NCBI GenBank assembly: GCA_005239465.1
Contig: SPAW01000029.1
Coordinates: 1 to 64,000, forward strand
Source: Nitrospira sp.
GTDB taxonomy: Bacteria > Nitrospirota > Nitrospiria > Nitrospirales > Nitrospiraceae
Direction of reading: 5' to 3'
DNA: 64,000 nucleotides
Positions 52,642 to 63,000 of the stretch are shown piece by piece (position 1 is the first letter of the stretch; the number at the start of each line of letters is the position of its first letter). Under the pieces are notes generated by a model, which saw only the letters and a program-made list of their open reading frames with translations, was not told the DNA's origin and searched no databases. The position numbers were made by a program, and so were the translations under genes.

Positions 52642-55600
52642 TTACGCCCTCTGTGCGCACACCCGCTTGTAGAGTGCCGGGATGATCACCAATGTCAAGA
52701 GGGTCGAGGTAAATAACCCTCCAATGACGACGGTGGCGAGTGGTCGTTGCACTTCCGCTCCCATCGTCGTAGCGAGGGCCATAGGGAGAAAGCCCAGACT
52801 GGCCACCAGCGCGGTCATCAAGACAGGCCGGAGACGATCCATCGCCCCGTCGGTGACGGCCTGGTCGGTCGGACGTCCCTCCGTTTCCAGCTGCCGAATG
52901 TGACTCACCAGCACGACGCCGTTCAGCACGGCGATGCCGAACAGCGCAATGAAGCCGATGATGGCGGAAATGCTCAGCGGCAATCCACGGGCCCAGAGGG
53001 CAAGGATACCGCCCGACAAGGCGAGCGGGACGTTCAAGAAGATCACGAGCGCAGGGCGCAGGGCGCCAAAGATGACGGTCAAGACACCAAGGATGAGCAG
53101 CAGCGTAATGGGAACCACGACAGCCAAGCGTCGCGACGCGTCCTTGAGATGTTCGTATTGTCCGCCCCAGGTCAGTTCGTAGCCAGCGGGAAGCGTGACA
53201 GCCTGCGTCATCACACGCTGGGCTTCAGTCACAAAGCTGCCTAAATCTCGTCCTCGAATATTGCACTCCACCACGATTCTGCGCTGGACATGCTCGCGGC
53301 TGACCTGAGCCGGTCCTGAATCCACCTGGATCTTCGCGACGCGCGACAGCGGAACGAGCTCTCCGTGCATCGTCGGGATCAACAAATTGCCTAAGGTGGC
53401 GAGATCTTGTGATACGTTCTCGGCTAATCGAACCACCAGATCGAACCGCCGAGGCCCTTGCACGACTGTTCCGACGACCGCTCCCACCCGTGTCGTTTGA
53501 ACGAGGGTGAGCACCTCATTCGCCGTCAGTCCGTATCGGGCGATCTCCTCACGGTTCACGATGACGCGAAGGAGCGGCAGGCCAGCCACCTGCTCGACTT
53601 TCACATCCGCTGCACCGTGCACCTGTTCCAGCGTGCGGGCCACTGCGTCGGCTTGCTGTTTGAGCACATCCAGGTCTGGACCGAAGATTTTTACGGCGAG
53701 ATCTGACCGTACGCCTGCGATCAACTCGTTGAATCGCATCTCGATCGGTTGAGTAAAGCCAAGACCGACCCCCGGGACCTGCGCGACGATCGCGTCCTTC
53801 AGCTTCACGATCAGGTCATCACGGGTTCTTGCCGTGACCCATTCATGTTGGGGCTTCAGAATGACAAACACGTCGGACATCTCTACCCCCATGACATCGG
53901 TGGCAACTTCCGGGCTGCCGGTTCGCGTCACGACTTGCGTGACTTCGGGGAAGCGACGCAGCACTCGTTCGATGTCGAGCGCGGTGGAAACGGACTCGCT
54001 CAGCGAGACGCTCGGTAGCCGCCAGACTTGCACGGCGAGATCGCCTTCGTCTAGCCGCGGCACGAACTCGATGCCCAGCCTGGTTCCGAGACCGAGACTG
54101 AGGAGGAACAACCCCACTGCGATTATTACCGGCCAGACCGGCCGTGCCAGCGCCCAACGAAGGCAGGGCACATAGACGCCGCGCATCATCCGAAGGAGGC
54201 GCGTATCCTCCTGGCCTGTTCCGGCCCGTGCAAACCAGAAGGAGAGGAGCGGCGTGACGGTGACGGCGAGCAGCAGCGATCCAGCGAGGGCCATGATGAC
54301 AGTCGAAGCCATCGGACGGAACATCTTGCCCTCGATGCCGGTCAACGTCAGGATGGGCACGTACACTAGAATGATGATACTCACGGCAAAGGTCATGGGG
54401 CGCAAGACTTCACGTCCGGCGGCCAGCACCTCCGCCAAGCGGTCCTCTCGATTTTGGATGGTTGCCTTCGCGAGTCGTCGCAGGATGTTGTCCACCATCA
54501 CGACCGAGCCGTCGACCAACAAGCCGAAGTCGATGGCGCCCAGGCTCATGAGATTGCCGGAGAGTCCTGCCTGCATCATGCCGGTGAAAGCGATTAGCAT
54601 CGAGAGTGGAATCGCCGACGCGACGATGAGGCCGGCACGCAGATCGCCGAGAAACAGAAATAAAACGGCGATGACAAGCAATCCTCCTTCCAAGAGATTG
54701 GTCCGTACGGTCTCGATCACCTTGGACACGAATAGCGTTCGATCATAATAGGGTTCGATCACAACGCCGGGGGGCAACGTCTTCTGGATTTCTTGTACCC
54801 GCGCTTTTACCTGAGTGACGACGCGCTGGGCATTCTCGCCCGCGAGCATCTGGACCATGCCGATCACGGTCTCGCCTTCCCCCATGGCCGTGGCCGCTCC
54901 GATGCGGAGGGCCGAGGCCTCCTTGACCTCCGCGACGTCAGCAATATAGATCGGTACGCCGCCTGACCCATGGGCGACCACGATCCGAGCCAGATCGGTT
55001 ACCTGAGTCGCCAGCGCTTCACCCCGAATCAGGAGTTGTTCGCGCTGATGTTCGATATACCCCCCTCCGGCAAGGGCGTTGTTGCGTTCCAATGCCTCGA
55101 AGATCTGTTTGAGCGACAACTTTAAGGAGATGAGTTTCGCGGGGTAGACGATGACGTGAAATTGCTGCGGTTCGCCCCCCCAGATGTTGATCTCCACCAC
55201 ACCAGGCACTGCCCGCAGTTTCATGCCGATGTCCCATTCTAGGAGTGTTCGCAAAGCCATCGGACTATAGCCCGGTCCTTTGACAGTAAACTGATAGACT
55301 TCTCCGAGCCCGGTTGTGAGCGGACCCATGACGGGACGGCCATACTCGGTCGGAATTCGCTCCACCGCACGAGCTAACCGTTCGGCCACAAGTTGCCGGG
55401 CTCGGTAAATATCGGTGCTGTCCTCAAAGATGGCAGTGACTGCAGAAAGGCCGTACCGTGAGACGGAGCGAAGTTCCCGCAACGCGGGCAATCCGTTCAA
55501 CGAGGCTTCGATGGGGAACGTCACGAACTGTTCGACTTCTACCGGTCCCAAGGCCGGGGCGCGTGTGAGGATTTGCACCTGTACGGGCGTGAGATCTGGA

Positions 55601-55728
55601 ACGGCATCGATCGTGAGGTGCGCTAAGGACCAGAGGCCGGTCGCGATAACCATGATCACAGCCACGAGGGTAAAGAACCGATATCGCAGTGAAAGGGTCA
55701 GCAAGCGGTCCATGATCGCCTCAGTCAC
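52642..55728 (-). CDS. czcA: Divalent heavy-metal RND efflux pump (CzcA-type)
   Basis: A 1028-residue RND pump. The HME signature in TM4 is IDFGLLVDGSVVMVDNI, with the DFG-x3-DG form of Co/Zn/Ni exporters rather than the AIAIGAMVDAA form of copper pumps. Other RND features include LTIDAVPDLTPVQVQI near the start and the periplasmic loops. Which metal it exports cannot be settled by sequence. It overlaps czcB by 8 bp. Confidence 0.92.
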   Translation of the reverse strand: MTEAIMDRLLTLSLRYRFFTLVAVIMVIATGLWSLAHLTIDAVPDLTPVQVQILTRAPALGPVEVEQFVTFPIEASLNGLPALRELRSVSRYGLSAVTAIFEDSTDIYRARQLVAERLARAVERIPTEYGRPVMGPLTTGLGEVYQFTVKGPGYSPMALRTLLEWDIGMKLRAVPGVVEINIWGGEPQQFHVIVYPAKLISLKLSLKQIFEALERNNALAGGGYIEHQREQLLIRGEALATQVTDLARIVVAHGSGGVPIYIADVAEVKEASALRIGAATAMGEGETVIGMVQMLAGENAQRVVTQVKARVQEIQKTLPPGVVIEPYYDRTLFVSKVIETVRTNLLEGGLLVIAVLFLFLGDLRAGLIVASAIPLSMLIAFTGMMQAGLSGNLMSLGAIDFGLLVDGSVVMVDNILRRLAKATIQNREDRLAEVLAAGREVLRPMTFAVSIIILVYVPILTLTGIEGKMFRPMASTVIMALAGSLLLAVTVTPLLSFWFARAGTGQEDTRLLRMMRGVYVPCLRWALARPVWPVIIAVGLFLLSLGLGTRLGIEFVPRLDEGDLAVQVWRLPSVSLSESVSTALDIERVLRRFPEVTQVVTRTGSPEVATDVMGVEMSDVFVILKPQHEWVTARTRDDLIVKLKDAIVAQVPGVGLGFTQPIEMRFNELIAGVRSDLAVKIFGPDLDVLKQQADAVARTLEQVHGAADVKVEQVAGLPLLRVIVNREEIARYGLTANEVLTLVQTTRVGAVVGTVVQGPRRFDLVVRLAENVSQDLATLGNLLIPTMHGELVPLSRVAKIQVDSGPAQVSREHVQRRIVVECNIRGRDLGSFVTEAQRVMTQAVTLPAGYELTWGGQYEHLKDASRRLAVVVPITLLLILGVLTVIFGALRPALVIFLNVPLALSGGILALWARGLPLSISAIIGFIALFGIAVLNGVVLVSHIRQLETEGRPTDQAVTDGAMDRLRPVLMTALVASLGFLPMALATTMGAEVQRPLATVVIGGLFTSTLLTLVIIPALYKRVCAQRA

Positions 55729-56893
55729 CGGTCCCGATGTGTTCTTTCAGCAAGACGTTCTTCAGATCAAAGACGCCCTCAATAACTACCCGGTCGCCCC
55801 TTTTTACCCCCTTCCGGACTTCGACCCAGCCGCCACCCTCTCGCCCGATGTCGATCGGCATGAAGGTGTACGCGGACTCCTGCTCGATGAACACCCCCCT
55901 GATCTTGTCTGCAGTCGTAACCGCCGACACCGGAACTGCCAGCGTGGGTGAGCCAGGCAGCGTGAGTGTGACATCGACATATTCTCGCGGCTTCAGTTGT
56001 CCTTGGGGATTCGCGACTTCAAAGCGAACCTGAATGGTTCGGGTGGTTTCGTCGGCGACCGGCGCCAGATAGGTGAGCGGCGCGGTCATCGCTTTAGCCC
56101 CTTTGGGTGTGATCGTTCCAGTATCTCCTTCTTTGAATTTTCGTGCCTGCTCGATCGACAGATTCGCGAACACCCATACGCGGCTGGTATCGACGACTTC
56201 GAACAGTTCGTTCCCTGGCGCCACGCCCTGGCCGCGCACCGCATTCTGCGCCACCACGGTGCCAGCAATGGGGGAGGTCAGCGTATACCGATGGCCCTCC
56301 TGATGTCGGCCCCGTTCAAGTTCGGTAAGTTCCGAGATTGAGAGCCCCATGTTCACTAGTTTCTCGCGGGTGTGCTGGTACCGCGCCTTGGTTTCCAGGT
56401 ATCGGCCCTTGTCTTCGATGAGCTTTCGCTCGGGTACGATGTCGTCGGCTCGCAGTTTCTCTGTCCGCCGAAAGCTGTTCTCCGCGACATTGGCTTGCGC
56501 CTTCCCGACGAGGTATTCTTCGATGAGTTGATCGAGCTGCAGACTGCCGATGGCCGCGAGCGGTTGACTTGGCTTGACTCGATCACCCAATTGAACGTGG
56601 ATCTGTTCAACCTGTCCTTCGATGCGTGAGGTGATCTTGGCCACCTGCTTCAGATCCAACGCTACTTCGCCGGGAGCTGTGACCACCTCGGGTATCGGAT
56701 GCAGGGTGACGGGTTCCGTTCGCAGGCGATCTCGGACGGCTGGGGGCGGCTGTATGGAGCGGGTGCTGGTCGCGCTCCGCTTGCTGTCGACCTCAGGAGG
56801 ATGTTTCGGCGGCTCGGCTCCACGATCACCGCAGCCTGCAAGAAGCAGAATCGTGGCAGTGATGATCCCGCTTGTCGTAGTTCGTCGTATCAT
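55721..56893 (-). CDS. czcB: Heavy-metal efflux membrane fusion protein (CzcB-type)
   Basis: A 390-residue lipoprotein adaptor: the signal ends at the lipobox LLLAGC. The lipoyl halves are TSRIEGQVEQIHVQLGDRVK and LTSPIAGTVVAQNAVRGQGV, and a helical hairpin lies between them. Barrel motifs follow, with TRTIQVRFEVANPQGQLKPR. It joins CzcA to CzcC. Its 3' end overlaps czcA. Confidence 0.92.
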   Translation of the reverse strand: MIRRTTTSGIITATILLLAGCGDRGAEPPKHPPEVDSKRSATSTRSIQPPPAVRDRLRTEPVTLHPIPEVVTAPGEVALDLKQVAKITSRIEGQVEQIHVQLGDRVKPSQPLAAIGSLQLDQLIEEYLVGKAQANVAENSFRRTEKLRADDIVPERKLIEDKGRYLETKARYQHTREKLVNMGLSISELTELERGRHQEGHRYTLTSPIAGTVVAQNAVRGQGVAPGNELFEVVDTSRVWVFANLSIEQARKFKEGDTGTITPKGAKAMTAPLTYLAPVADETTRTIQVRFEVANPQGQLKPREYVDVTLTLPGSPTLAVPVSAVTTADKIRGVFIEQESAYTFMPIDIGREGGGWVEVRKGVKRGDRVVIEGVFDLKNVLLKEHIGTGD

Positions 56894-56933
56894 TGGAGTA
56901 CTCCCGTCTCACTCATCGGCAACGGTGGCTTGT

Positions 56934-58193
56934 TCATAGTGGCGCACCCAGGGATCGTTCCAGCCGGACCAGGGCGATCGAGAGATCGGCGCGCACCTGG
57001 GCATATTCCAACAAAGTCTGCCGGTACACCCGCTGCGCATCCAGCACATCCAACAGACTCGCCGCGCCATGGCGGAAGCTGGTGCGGGCCACGGTCAATG
57101 TCTGTTCAGCTTGTTTCAGCAAGCCGGTCTCGAAGACGTGAAGTTGGTCCTGCGCCGTGCGGACTTCTTGCGCATGTTGGGTAATTGCCTGTTCCAGTTC
57201 ATTCTGCGCCCGCAGTTGCTCAGCCTCCGCGCGATGTTTCGTACCCAGCGCTGTCTCGATCTCGCCTTGTCGTCGATACCAAAGTGGGAGCGGCACTCTC
57301 AGACCAGCGGTCAGCGATTCATCGCCCGCCTCCCGATGATAGCTGCCTTGCACACTGATGTCGGGGACGCGGGATTCCCGTTCGAACCGCACCGTATGCT
57401 CGGCCTGCTCCGCGAGCTTGGTCAGTCGCCGCAGGGTGGGGTGTTGCTCAAACGCTTGAGCCGTCAGATGATCCAGATCCAGTCCTTGTTTCGGGGATTG
57501 GAAGTCACCCACGACGGAGAACTGCTTCCCTAAGGCACCGGCGGTGAGGGTATTCAGCCGAGTCTTCGCCACCAGCAAGGTGTTCTGCGTTCGGGCCACT
57601 TCCTTCTGGGCCTTCTGCACCTCGACGCCGGCCTTCATGGTATCGAAGGAAGTCGCTTCGCCTGCCGCGACCCGAGCTTTCACGGTGCGCAACACCTCTT
57701 CGACCATAGTCATATTCTGCGCCGCGAGTTCGGCATCGCGTTGGACGAAGAGCAACGAATAAAACGCCACTTTGACATCGGCGAGGAGAGCCAAGCGGGT
57801 TTCTTCCAGCGCGGCACTCGCTCCGGCCACTCCCGCATTTGCCGCTTCCTGGCGCGCTTGCCGTTTTCCCACCCATTCAAGCGGTTGTTCGACGGTCACG
57901 GTCCGTTCCGTGATGCGCGCGCCGGAGCTGGGGTCGCGAATGGCGCCGCGACCGGCACTCCCTGAGACCGACGGATTCGGGTAGGCTCCCGCCGCGATCT
58001 GTTGACCATGACTTTGCTTCACCAACCCCTCTGCACCGGCCAGTGTAGGACTGTGCTCCACCGCAAGCGCCAAGATGTCGGCCAATGAATAGGAGAGTGT
58101 GTCTGGCTCAGCGGCCCAGGCTGTCATGCCGCTCTGACTGCGATCCACCAGACAGCACACGATCAATACCGATAAAAATATTCGAGGATTCAT
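56934..58193 (-). CDS. czcC: Outer-membrane efflux factor (CzcC/TolC-type)
   Basis: The start at 58193 (with GGAGG upstream) gives 419 residues and a signal peptide. Two OEP repeats of coiled coil include ALAVEHSPTLAGAEGLVKQS and SLLDVLDAQRVYRQTLLEYAQ. It forms the outer-membrane channel of the czcCBA pump. It is the first gene of the operon in transcription order, and lies 40 bp before czcB. Confidence 0.91.
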   Translation of the reverse strand: MNPRIFLSVLIVCCLVDRSQSGMTAWAAEPDTLSYSLADILALAVEHSPTLAGAEGLVKQSHGQQIAAGAYPNPSVSGSAGRGAIRDPSSGARITERTVTVEQPLEWVGKRQARQEAANAGVAGASAALEETRLALLADVKVAFYSLLFVQRDAELAAQNMTMVEEVLRTVKARVAAGEATSFDTMKAGVEVQKAQKEVARTQNTLLVAKTRLNTLTAGALGKQFSVVGDFQSPKQGLDLDHLTAQAFEQHPTLRRLTKLAEQAEHTVRFERESRVPDISVQGSYHREAGDESLTAGLRVPLPLWYRRQGEIETALGTKHRAEAEQLRAQNELEQAITQHAQEVRTAQDQLHVFETGLLKQAEQTLTVARTSFRHGAASLLDVLDAQRVYRQTLLEYAQVRADLSIALVRLERSLGAPL

Positions 58194-58292
58194 CAGGAGC
58201 CTCCTCTCCTTTGCAAGTATCGCGGTTCGATGGCGAACAAGGGACAAACCCACGCCAAATGGTCCGCGAGAATGGTTCAGGACGAACGAAGT

Positions 58293-58757
58293 TTAGACGA
58301 GGAGGAAGGGTGGCGCGCGCGAAGGACGATCATGAACGAAAAGCGCTGCAGAAGGATCGGACGTGAGGTCCTGTATTGCCGAGTCGCAGCCTTGAAGAAC
58401 TGGCATGACTGCGACGGCCGCAAAGGGGGCCTGTGTCCCAAGCGGTTTGAAGGACTTGCGATCGTTCGAATCATTCAGAAGGGAGAACCCGAGCTCCGGA
58501 TGTTCATGCCCTGCCTGCGAGGAGTGTTCGGACAACGCGACGCCGGTTGGGGCGGCCTTCTCATGGCTGCCGAACTCACAATCGAGATCGCCGGATAACA
58601 CCGTATGAACCGTCCCGCCGTGGACATGTCCGGCTTTTCCATGATGGTGATCCGCTTCCGGATGCACATGGAATAAGGGGACTGCGAGCATCCACACGGA
58701 CAACCACATGAGGACTGCCATGCGAGACCACCATGAGTTCTTTCGCTTCAATCGCAT
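58293..58757 (-). CDS. Histidine-rich exported protein of the czc operon
   Basis: A 154-residue protein with an N-terminal hydrophobic segment (residues 11-30). Histidines are clustered right after it: FHVHPEADHHHGKAGHVHGG, then further H residues near 78-86. It precedes czcCBA on the same strand. Such proteins bind Zn, Ni or Co in the periplasm. A metal sensor or buffer role is likely; no enzyme motif is seen. Confidence 0.75.
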   Translation of the reverse strand: MRLKRKNSWWSRMAVLMWLSVWMLAVPLFHVHPEADHHHGKAGHVHGGTVHTVLSGDLDCEFGSHEKAAPTGVALSEHSSQAGHEHPELGFSLLNDSNDRKSFKPLGTQAPFAAVAVMPVLQGCDSAIQDLTSDPSAALFVHDRPSRAPPFLLV

Positions 58758-58893
58758 AAGTTATAGGCTAGCACAGTTCTGCGATCCCATCAATTAACAC
58801 GATCCTTGTCTGGTGTGACTGGATCGTCACGTAAGCCCACGATGGCTTTAGGAGAGGACGTCATTTGTACAAATTGTGCAGGGATTCATCCCC

Positions 58894-59020
58894 CTACAGA
58901 CGAGACACTACGCGGCGCCAGATCATGTAGAGGACCAGAATCACCAGCAACGTCAGCACCGTGGAGCTCACCATCCCCCCGATCATCGGCGCGGCAATCC
59001 GCTTCATCATATCGGCCAAG
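58894..59020 (-). pseudogene. C-terminal fragment of a CusA-like RND gene
   Basis: The frame reads MKRIAAPMIGGMVSSTVLTL then LVILVLYMIWRR to a TAG. This is nearly identical in protein to the tail of the cusA-like gene at 60085-63264. The rest of the gene is missing. It is a remnant of a duplicated or deleted copper-pump gene. Confidence 0.8.
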
Positions 59021-59102
59021 ACACTCCGGCTGCAGACACAGCATTGAAGCGTCTAATACCCGTGCTACCAGTAGTCCATCATTGTACTGAACGGAGGTCA
59101 TC

Positions 59103-59321
59103 ATGAACGCGACGCGGCGTCTGGGATGCATCGGAGTGATGCTGGCATTTGTTCTGGTCGGTTGCGCATCTGGTACTCCGCGCGAACTCGTGGAGTGCAA
59201 TGACCATGCAGGGCTGGCAGCCTGGTATCAGCAAGAAGCATTGCGTCTGCGGGCGAAAGCGGCTGAGGAAGCAGAGGCACTCGACAAGATGCACCGGGAG
59301 CGCAGCGAGGCTATTCCCTAA
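59103..59321 (+). CDS. Small lipoprotein
   Basis: A 72-residue lipoprotein with lipobox LVGC. The mature part contains a helical Ala/Glu/Arg-rich stretch (AAWYQQEALRLRAKAAEEAE) that may form a coiled coil. GGAGG lies upstream. It is divergent from the CusA remnant and convergent with the cytochrome gene. Its role is unknown. Confidence 0.75.
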   Translation: MNATRRLGCIGVMLAFVLVGCASGTPRELVECNDHAGLAAWYQQEALRLRAKAAEEAEALDKMHRERSEAIP

Positions 59322-59356
59322 CAAGGCCCAGTACATTGGGAGCCCCCGTTCCGTAA

Positions 59357-60040
59357 TCAGCGAGACGTAAGTTCCAAATACGCCGTGATGTCCTTCGCCT
59401 CCTGGTCTATGATTTCCCTGCGTCCCATGCTCTTAATGTTCTGTCGCATCCTATTCACCACGACAGACCATTCTACGGCCGTGTGTTGTTTCGGATCAGG
59501 GAGGGCATGGCATTGCGAACAGGTCTGCTGAAAGAGAGCCGCGCCCACGGTATCTGGTGCGGGCACCGTCCCTGAAGCCAGTGCCTGCAGAGCGTGAGTT
59601 TTTAGATACTGCATGAGGATTTCTTCCTCCTGAGATGTCGGGGCCTTTACCTGCATCATCATGCCGCGCATTCCGGCCATCATCCGCTCCCGAATGAGCA
59701 TCCGGCTGGCCACGCGAGGCCAGTCCTCTGCCGGGTGCATTCGTGGGCTGGGCAGATTGTGACATTGAGAGCAGTAGGTGCTCAGAGCTCTTGCTCCCTG
59801 GCTTTCTGGCTTCGGAAGATTGTCAGGCTCGATGCCAGGCGGCAAGATCCCACTCATCATCCCTTGCATCATGTCTTTCATCGATCTCTGGTCCATCATG
59901 CCCTGACCCGTCCCACCGCACAGGCCCATCATTCCCATCATGGGCATCGTGCGGGACAACAGAGCCCCGGCCAGAAACAATCCGATACCACCAAGGACCA
60001 AAACAATCATTGTGAATCGTCGGCTGCTGTTCTCATTCAT
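59357..60040 (-). CDS. Methionine-rich diheme c-type cytochrome
   Basis: A 227-residue protein. An N-terminal anchor (residues 10-28) is followed by a Met-rich segment (residues 32-63, e.g. MMGMMGLCGG and MKDMMQGMMSG). Two heme sites are CSQCHNLPSP (C90) and CSQCHALPDP (C174). It ends about 44 bp after cusA on the same strand. The Met-rich part could bind Cu(I), linking electron transfer to copper handling, but that is inference. Confidence 0.85.
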   Translation of the reverse strand: MNENSSRRFTMIVLVLGGIGLFLAGALLSRTMPMMGMMGLCGGTGQGMMDQRSMKDMMQGMMSGILPPGIEPDNLPKPESQGARALSTYCSQCHNLPSPRMHPAEDWPRVASRMLIRERMMAGMRGMMMQVKAPTSQEEEILMQYLKTHALQALASGTVPAPDTVGAALFQQTCSQCHALPDPKQHTAVEWSVVVNRMRQNIKSMGRREIIDQEAKDITAYLELTSR

Positions 60041-60084
60041 ATGACCTCCGCTGAAAGCCTCGGTGGAACCCGACGCATCAGGCT

Positions 60085-63000
60085 TTATTGTTGAACGCTT
60101 ATCCAGCTCTCTTTCTGCTCATCGCTCTCCCTGTTGCCACTGGTATGCCGCGATCGGCTTTCAGCCAGCATAGACCGGCCACGCCACAGCATATAGAGCA
60201 CCGGAATCACTACCAGGGTCAGGATCGTTGAACTCACCATCCCGCCGATCATTGGTGCGGCAATCCGCTTCATGACATCGGCACCAGTACCGGTGGTCCA
60301 CATGATGGGGAGCAAGCCGCCCATGATCGCAGCCACCGTCATCATCTTAGGCCGTACCCGTTGAACCGCTCCCTCCATTATGGCGTCGCGGAGGTCGTGC
60401 GCCGTAGCCATGCGACCTTCGCGCAGTCGCCGCTCGTACACTTCATCGAGATAGACGAGCATCACCACGCCTGTCTCTGCTGCGACGCCGGCCAGCGCGA
60501 TGATTCCCACCCAGACCGCCACGCTAAGGTTGTAGCCCAGATAGTCGAGATACCAGATGGCCCCGATCGCGGCGAAGGGGACAGAGAGCAGCACGATCAA
60601 CGATTTCGCGAGCGATCGGAAATTGAGATACAAGAGCAAGAGGATCAAAGCCAGGGTCACGGGGAGGACCAGCTTCAACCGCTCTTCCGCCCGAACCAGA
60701 TGTTCGTATTGACCGGCCCAGATCAGCCGGTACCCAGGAGGTAACGTAACCTGCTCCTTGACCGCTCGTTGGGCCTCTTGGACATAGCCGCGCAAATCGC
60801 GCCCGCTGACCGCGACCGACACCAGACCGGCCAACGCCCCACTCTCATCTGAAATGGACGGCGGACCTTGAGTGATCATGATCTCCGCGATTTGCCCAAG
60901 TGGGATCTGCGCACCGCTCGGCGTGGGAATCAGTACCCTCTTGAGCCGGTCAGGGTCGTCGCGCAACTCGCGCTTGTAGCGAACGTTGACCGGATACCGT
61001 TCGCGCCCCTCGACCGTGGTCGTCACGGTGTCTCCCCCAATGGCCGAGGTGATCACCGCTTGCACATCTCCCACTGTCAGGCCGTAGCGGGCCGCCTCGC
61101 GTCGGTTTACGATCAAATCCAAGTAATAGCCTTCATTGAGCCGTTCGGCGAAGGCGCTCCTGGTACCAGGCACATTCGCCAAGACTTGCTCGATGTCCAG
61201 TCCGATTCGCTCAATCGTCTTCAAGTCCGGTCCCAAGACTTTGATCCCGACCGGACTCCGGACACCGGTCGTGATCATTTCAGTGCGGGTCTGGATCGGC
61301 ATCCACCAGATGTTCGGAAATCCAGGAATGCGCAGCTTCGCATCCATCTCATCCAGTAAACGGTCCCAGGTCATGCCGGGTCGCCATTGCGTTTCCGGTT
61401 TGAGGGTGACCGTGATCTCGGCCATTCCGACAAAGGCGGGATCGGTGGCAGTCGGCGCTTTCCCCATCTTGCCGAACACCCGTTCCACTTCCGGGAAGGT
61501 CGTGAGCAACTGATCCTGAACCTGCAAGATCTTCGTCGCCTCCGGGATAGACAGGCCGGGCACAGTGGTCGGCATATAGAGGATCGTCCCCTCGTTCAGC
61601 GGCGGCATGAATTCCGCGCCGAGTCGCAGAAACATCGGCACCGTGAGTCCGAACGTCACCACTGCCATTCCGAGTGTGAGCCACCGAACGCGCAACGCGC
61701 CTGAGAGGATGGGCCGATACAAAGCGATCAGCAACCAGTTCAACGGATTCTTGGTTTCCGCTTGGATGCGGCCTCGGATCAAGACCACCATGAGCACAGG
61801 AGCCAAGGTCACCGAGAGCGCGGTGGCAGAGAGCATCGCAAAGGTCTTGGTGTAGGCCAACGGCGTAAACAGTCGCCCCTCCTGAGCTTCCAGCGCGAAG
61901 ATCGGTAGGAACGACACGGCGATCACCAGCAGCGAGAAGAACAGGGGCCGGCCGACTTCTTTGGCTGCCGCGATGATGGTGTCAACCCGATCCGCAGTCG
62001 GAGCTTGCTCCAGGCGCTTATGCGCGTTCTCGACCATCACAATAGCGGCATCGACCATGGCGCCGATGGCAATGGCAATGCCACCGAGCGACATGATGTT
62101 GGAGGTGATCTTCAAATAGGCCATCGGGATAAATGCCAGCAGTACCGCCACCGGCAAGATGAGGATGGCAACCAGGGCGCTTCGAATGTGAAACAGAAAC
62201 AGCACCGCGACCAGGCTGACGATCACGCTTTCCTCCACAAGCTTTTCCCGAAGTACAGCGATGGCCCGATGAATGAGATCGGACCGATCATAGGTGGGAA
62301 TAATCTGCACACCTTTCGGTAGGGCAGGCGTGATCTCTTCCAGCCTTGCTTTGATCCGCTCGATCACGGCAAGCGCGTTCTCTCCGGCCCGCATGATCAC
62401 GATGCCGCCGACCGTCTGACCCTTGCCGTCCAATTCGGCGATGCCCCGACGCTGGTCCGGTCCGACTTGGACATGGGCAATATCCCGAATCAAGATGGGC
62501 GTGCCGCGTCCATCCGTCCCGACTGGGATCAGCTCAATATCCTCAACCGAGCGTAGGTAGCCTCGCCCTCGAATCACGTATTCAGTGCCGGCCATTTCTA
62601 AGACTCGCCCGCTCACCTCGGCGTTGCTATTACGGACCGCTTCGATCACGGTCTTGATCGGTAGCCGATAGGCAGCCAACGTGTTCGGGTCCACCTCGAT
62701 TTGATACTGTTTGACGAACCCGCCGATCGCTGAAACTTCTGCCACCCCAGGCACGCTTTCCAGTTGGTAGCGCACATACCAATCTTGCAGGCTTCGGAGC
62801 TGAGCCAGATCGTGCGTTCCGGATTCGTCCACCAAGGCATACTGATAAACCCAACCGACGCCGGTGGCATCCGGTCCCAGGGTCGGCGTGACGCCGGACG
62901 GCAGCTTCCCGGTAAGTTTCTGCAGGTACTCGATGACGCGACTGCGCGCCCAGTACAAGTCGGTCCGGTCTTCGAAGATCACATACACATACGACACCCC

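Noticed and set aside
60361-62322. Several plus-strand frames of 100-160 codons over cusA
   Set aside because: They are complements of the RND gene, rich in His, Arg and Asp, as expected for antisense frames.
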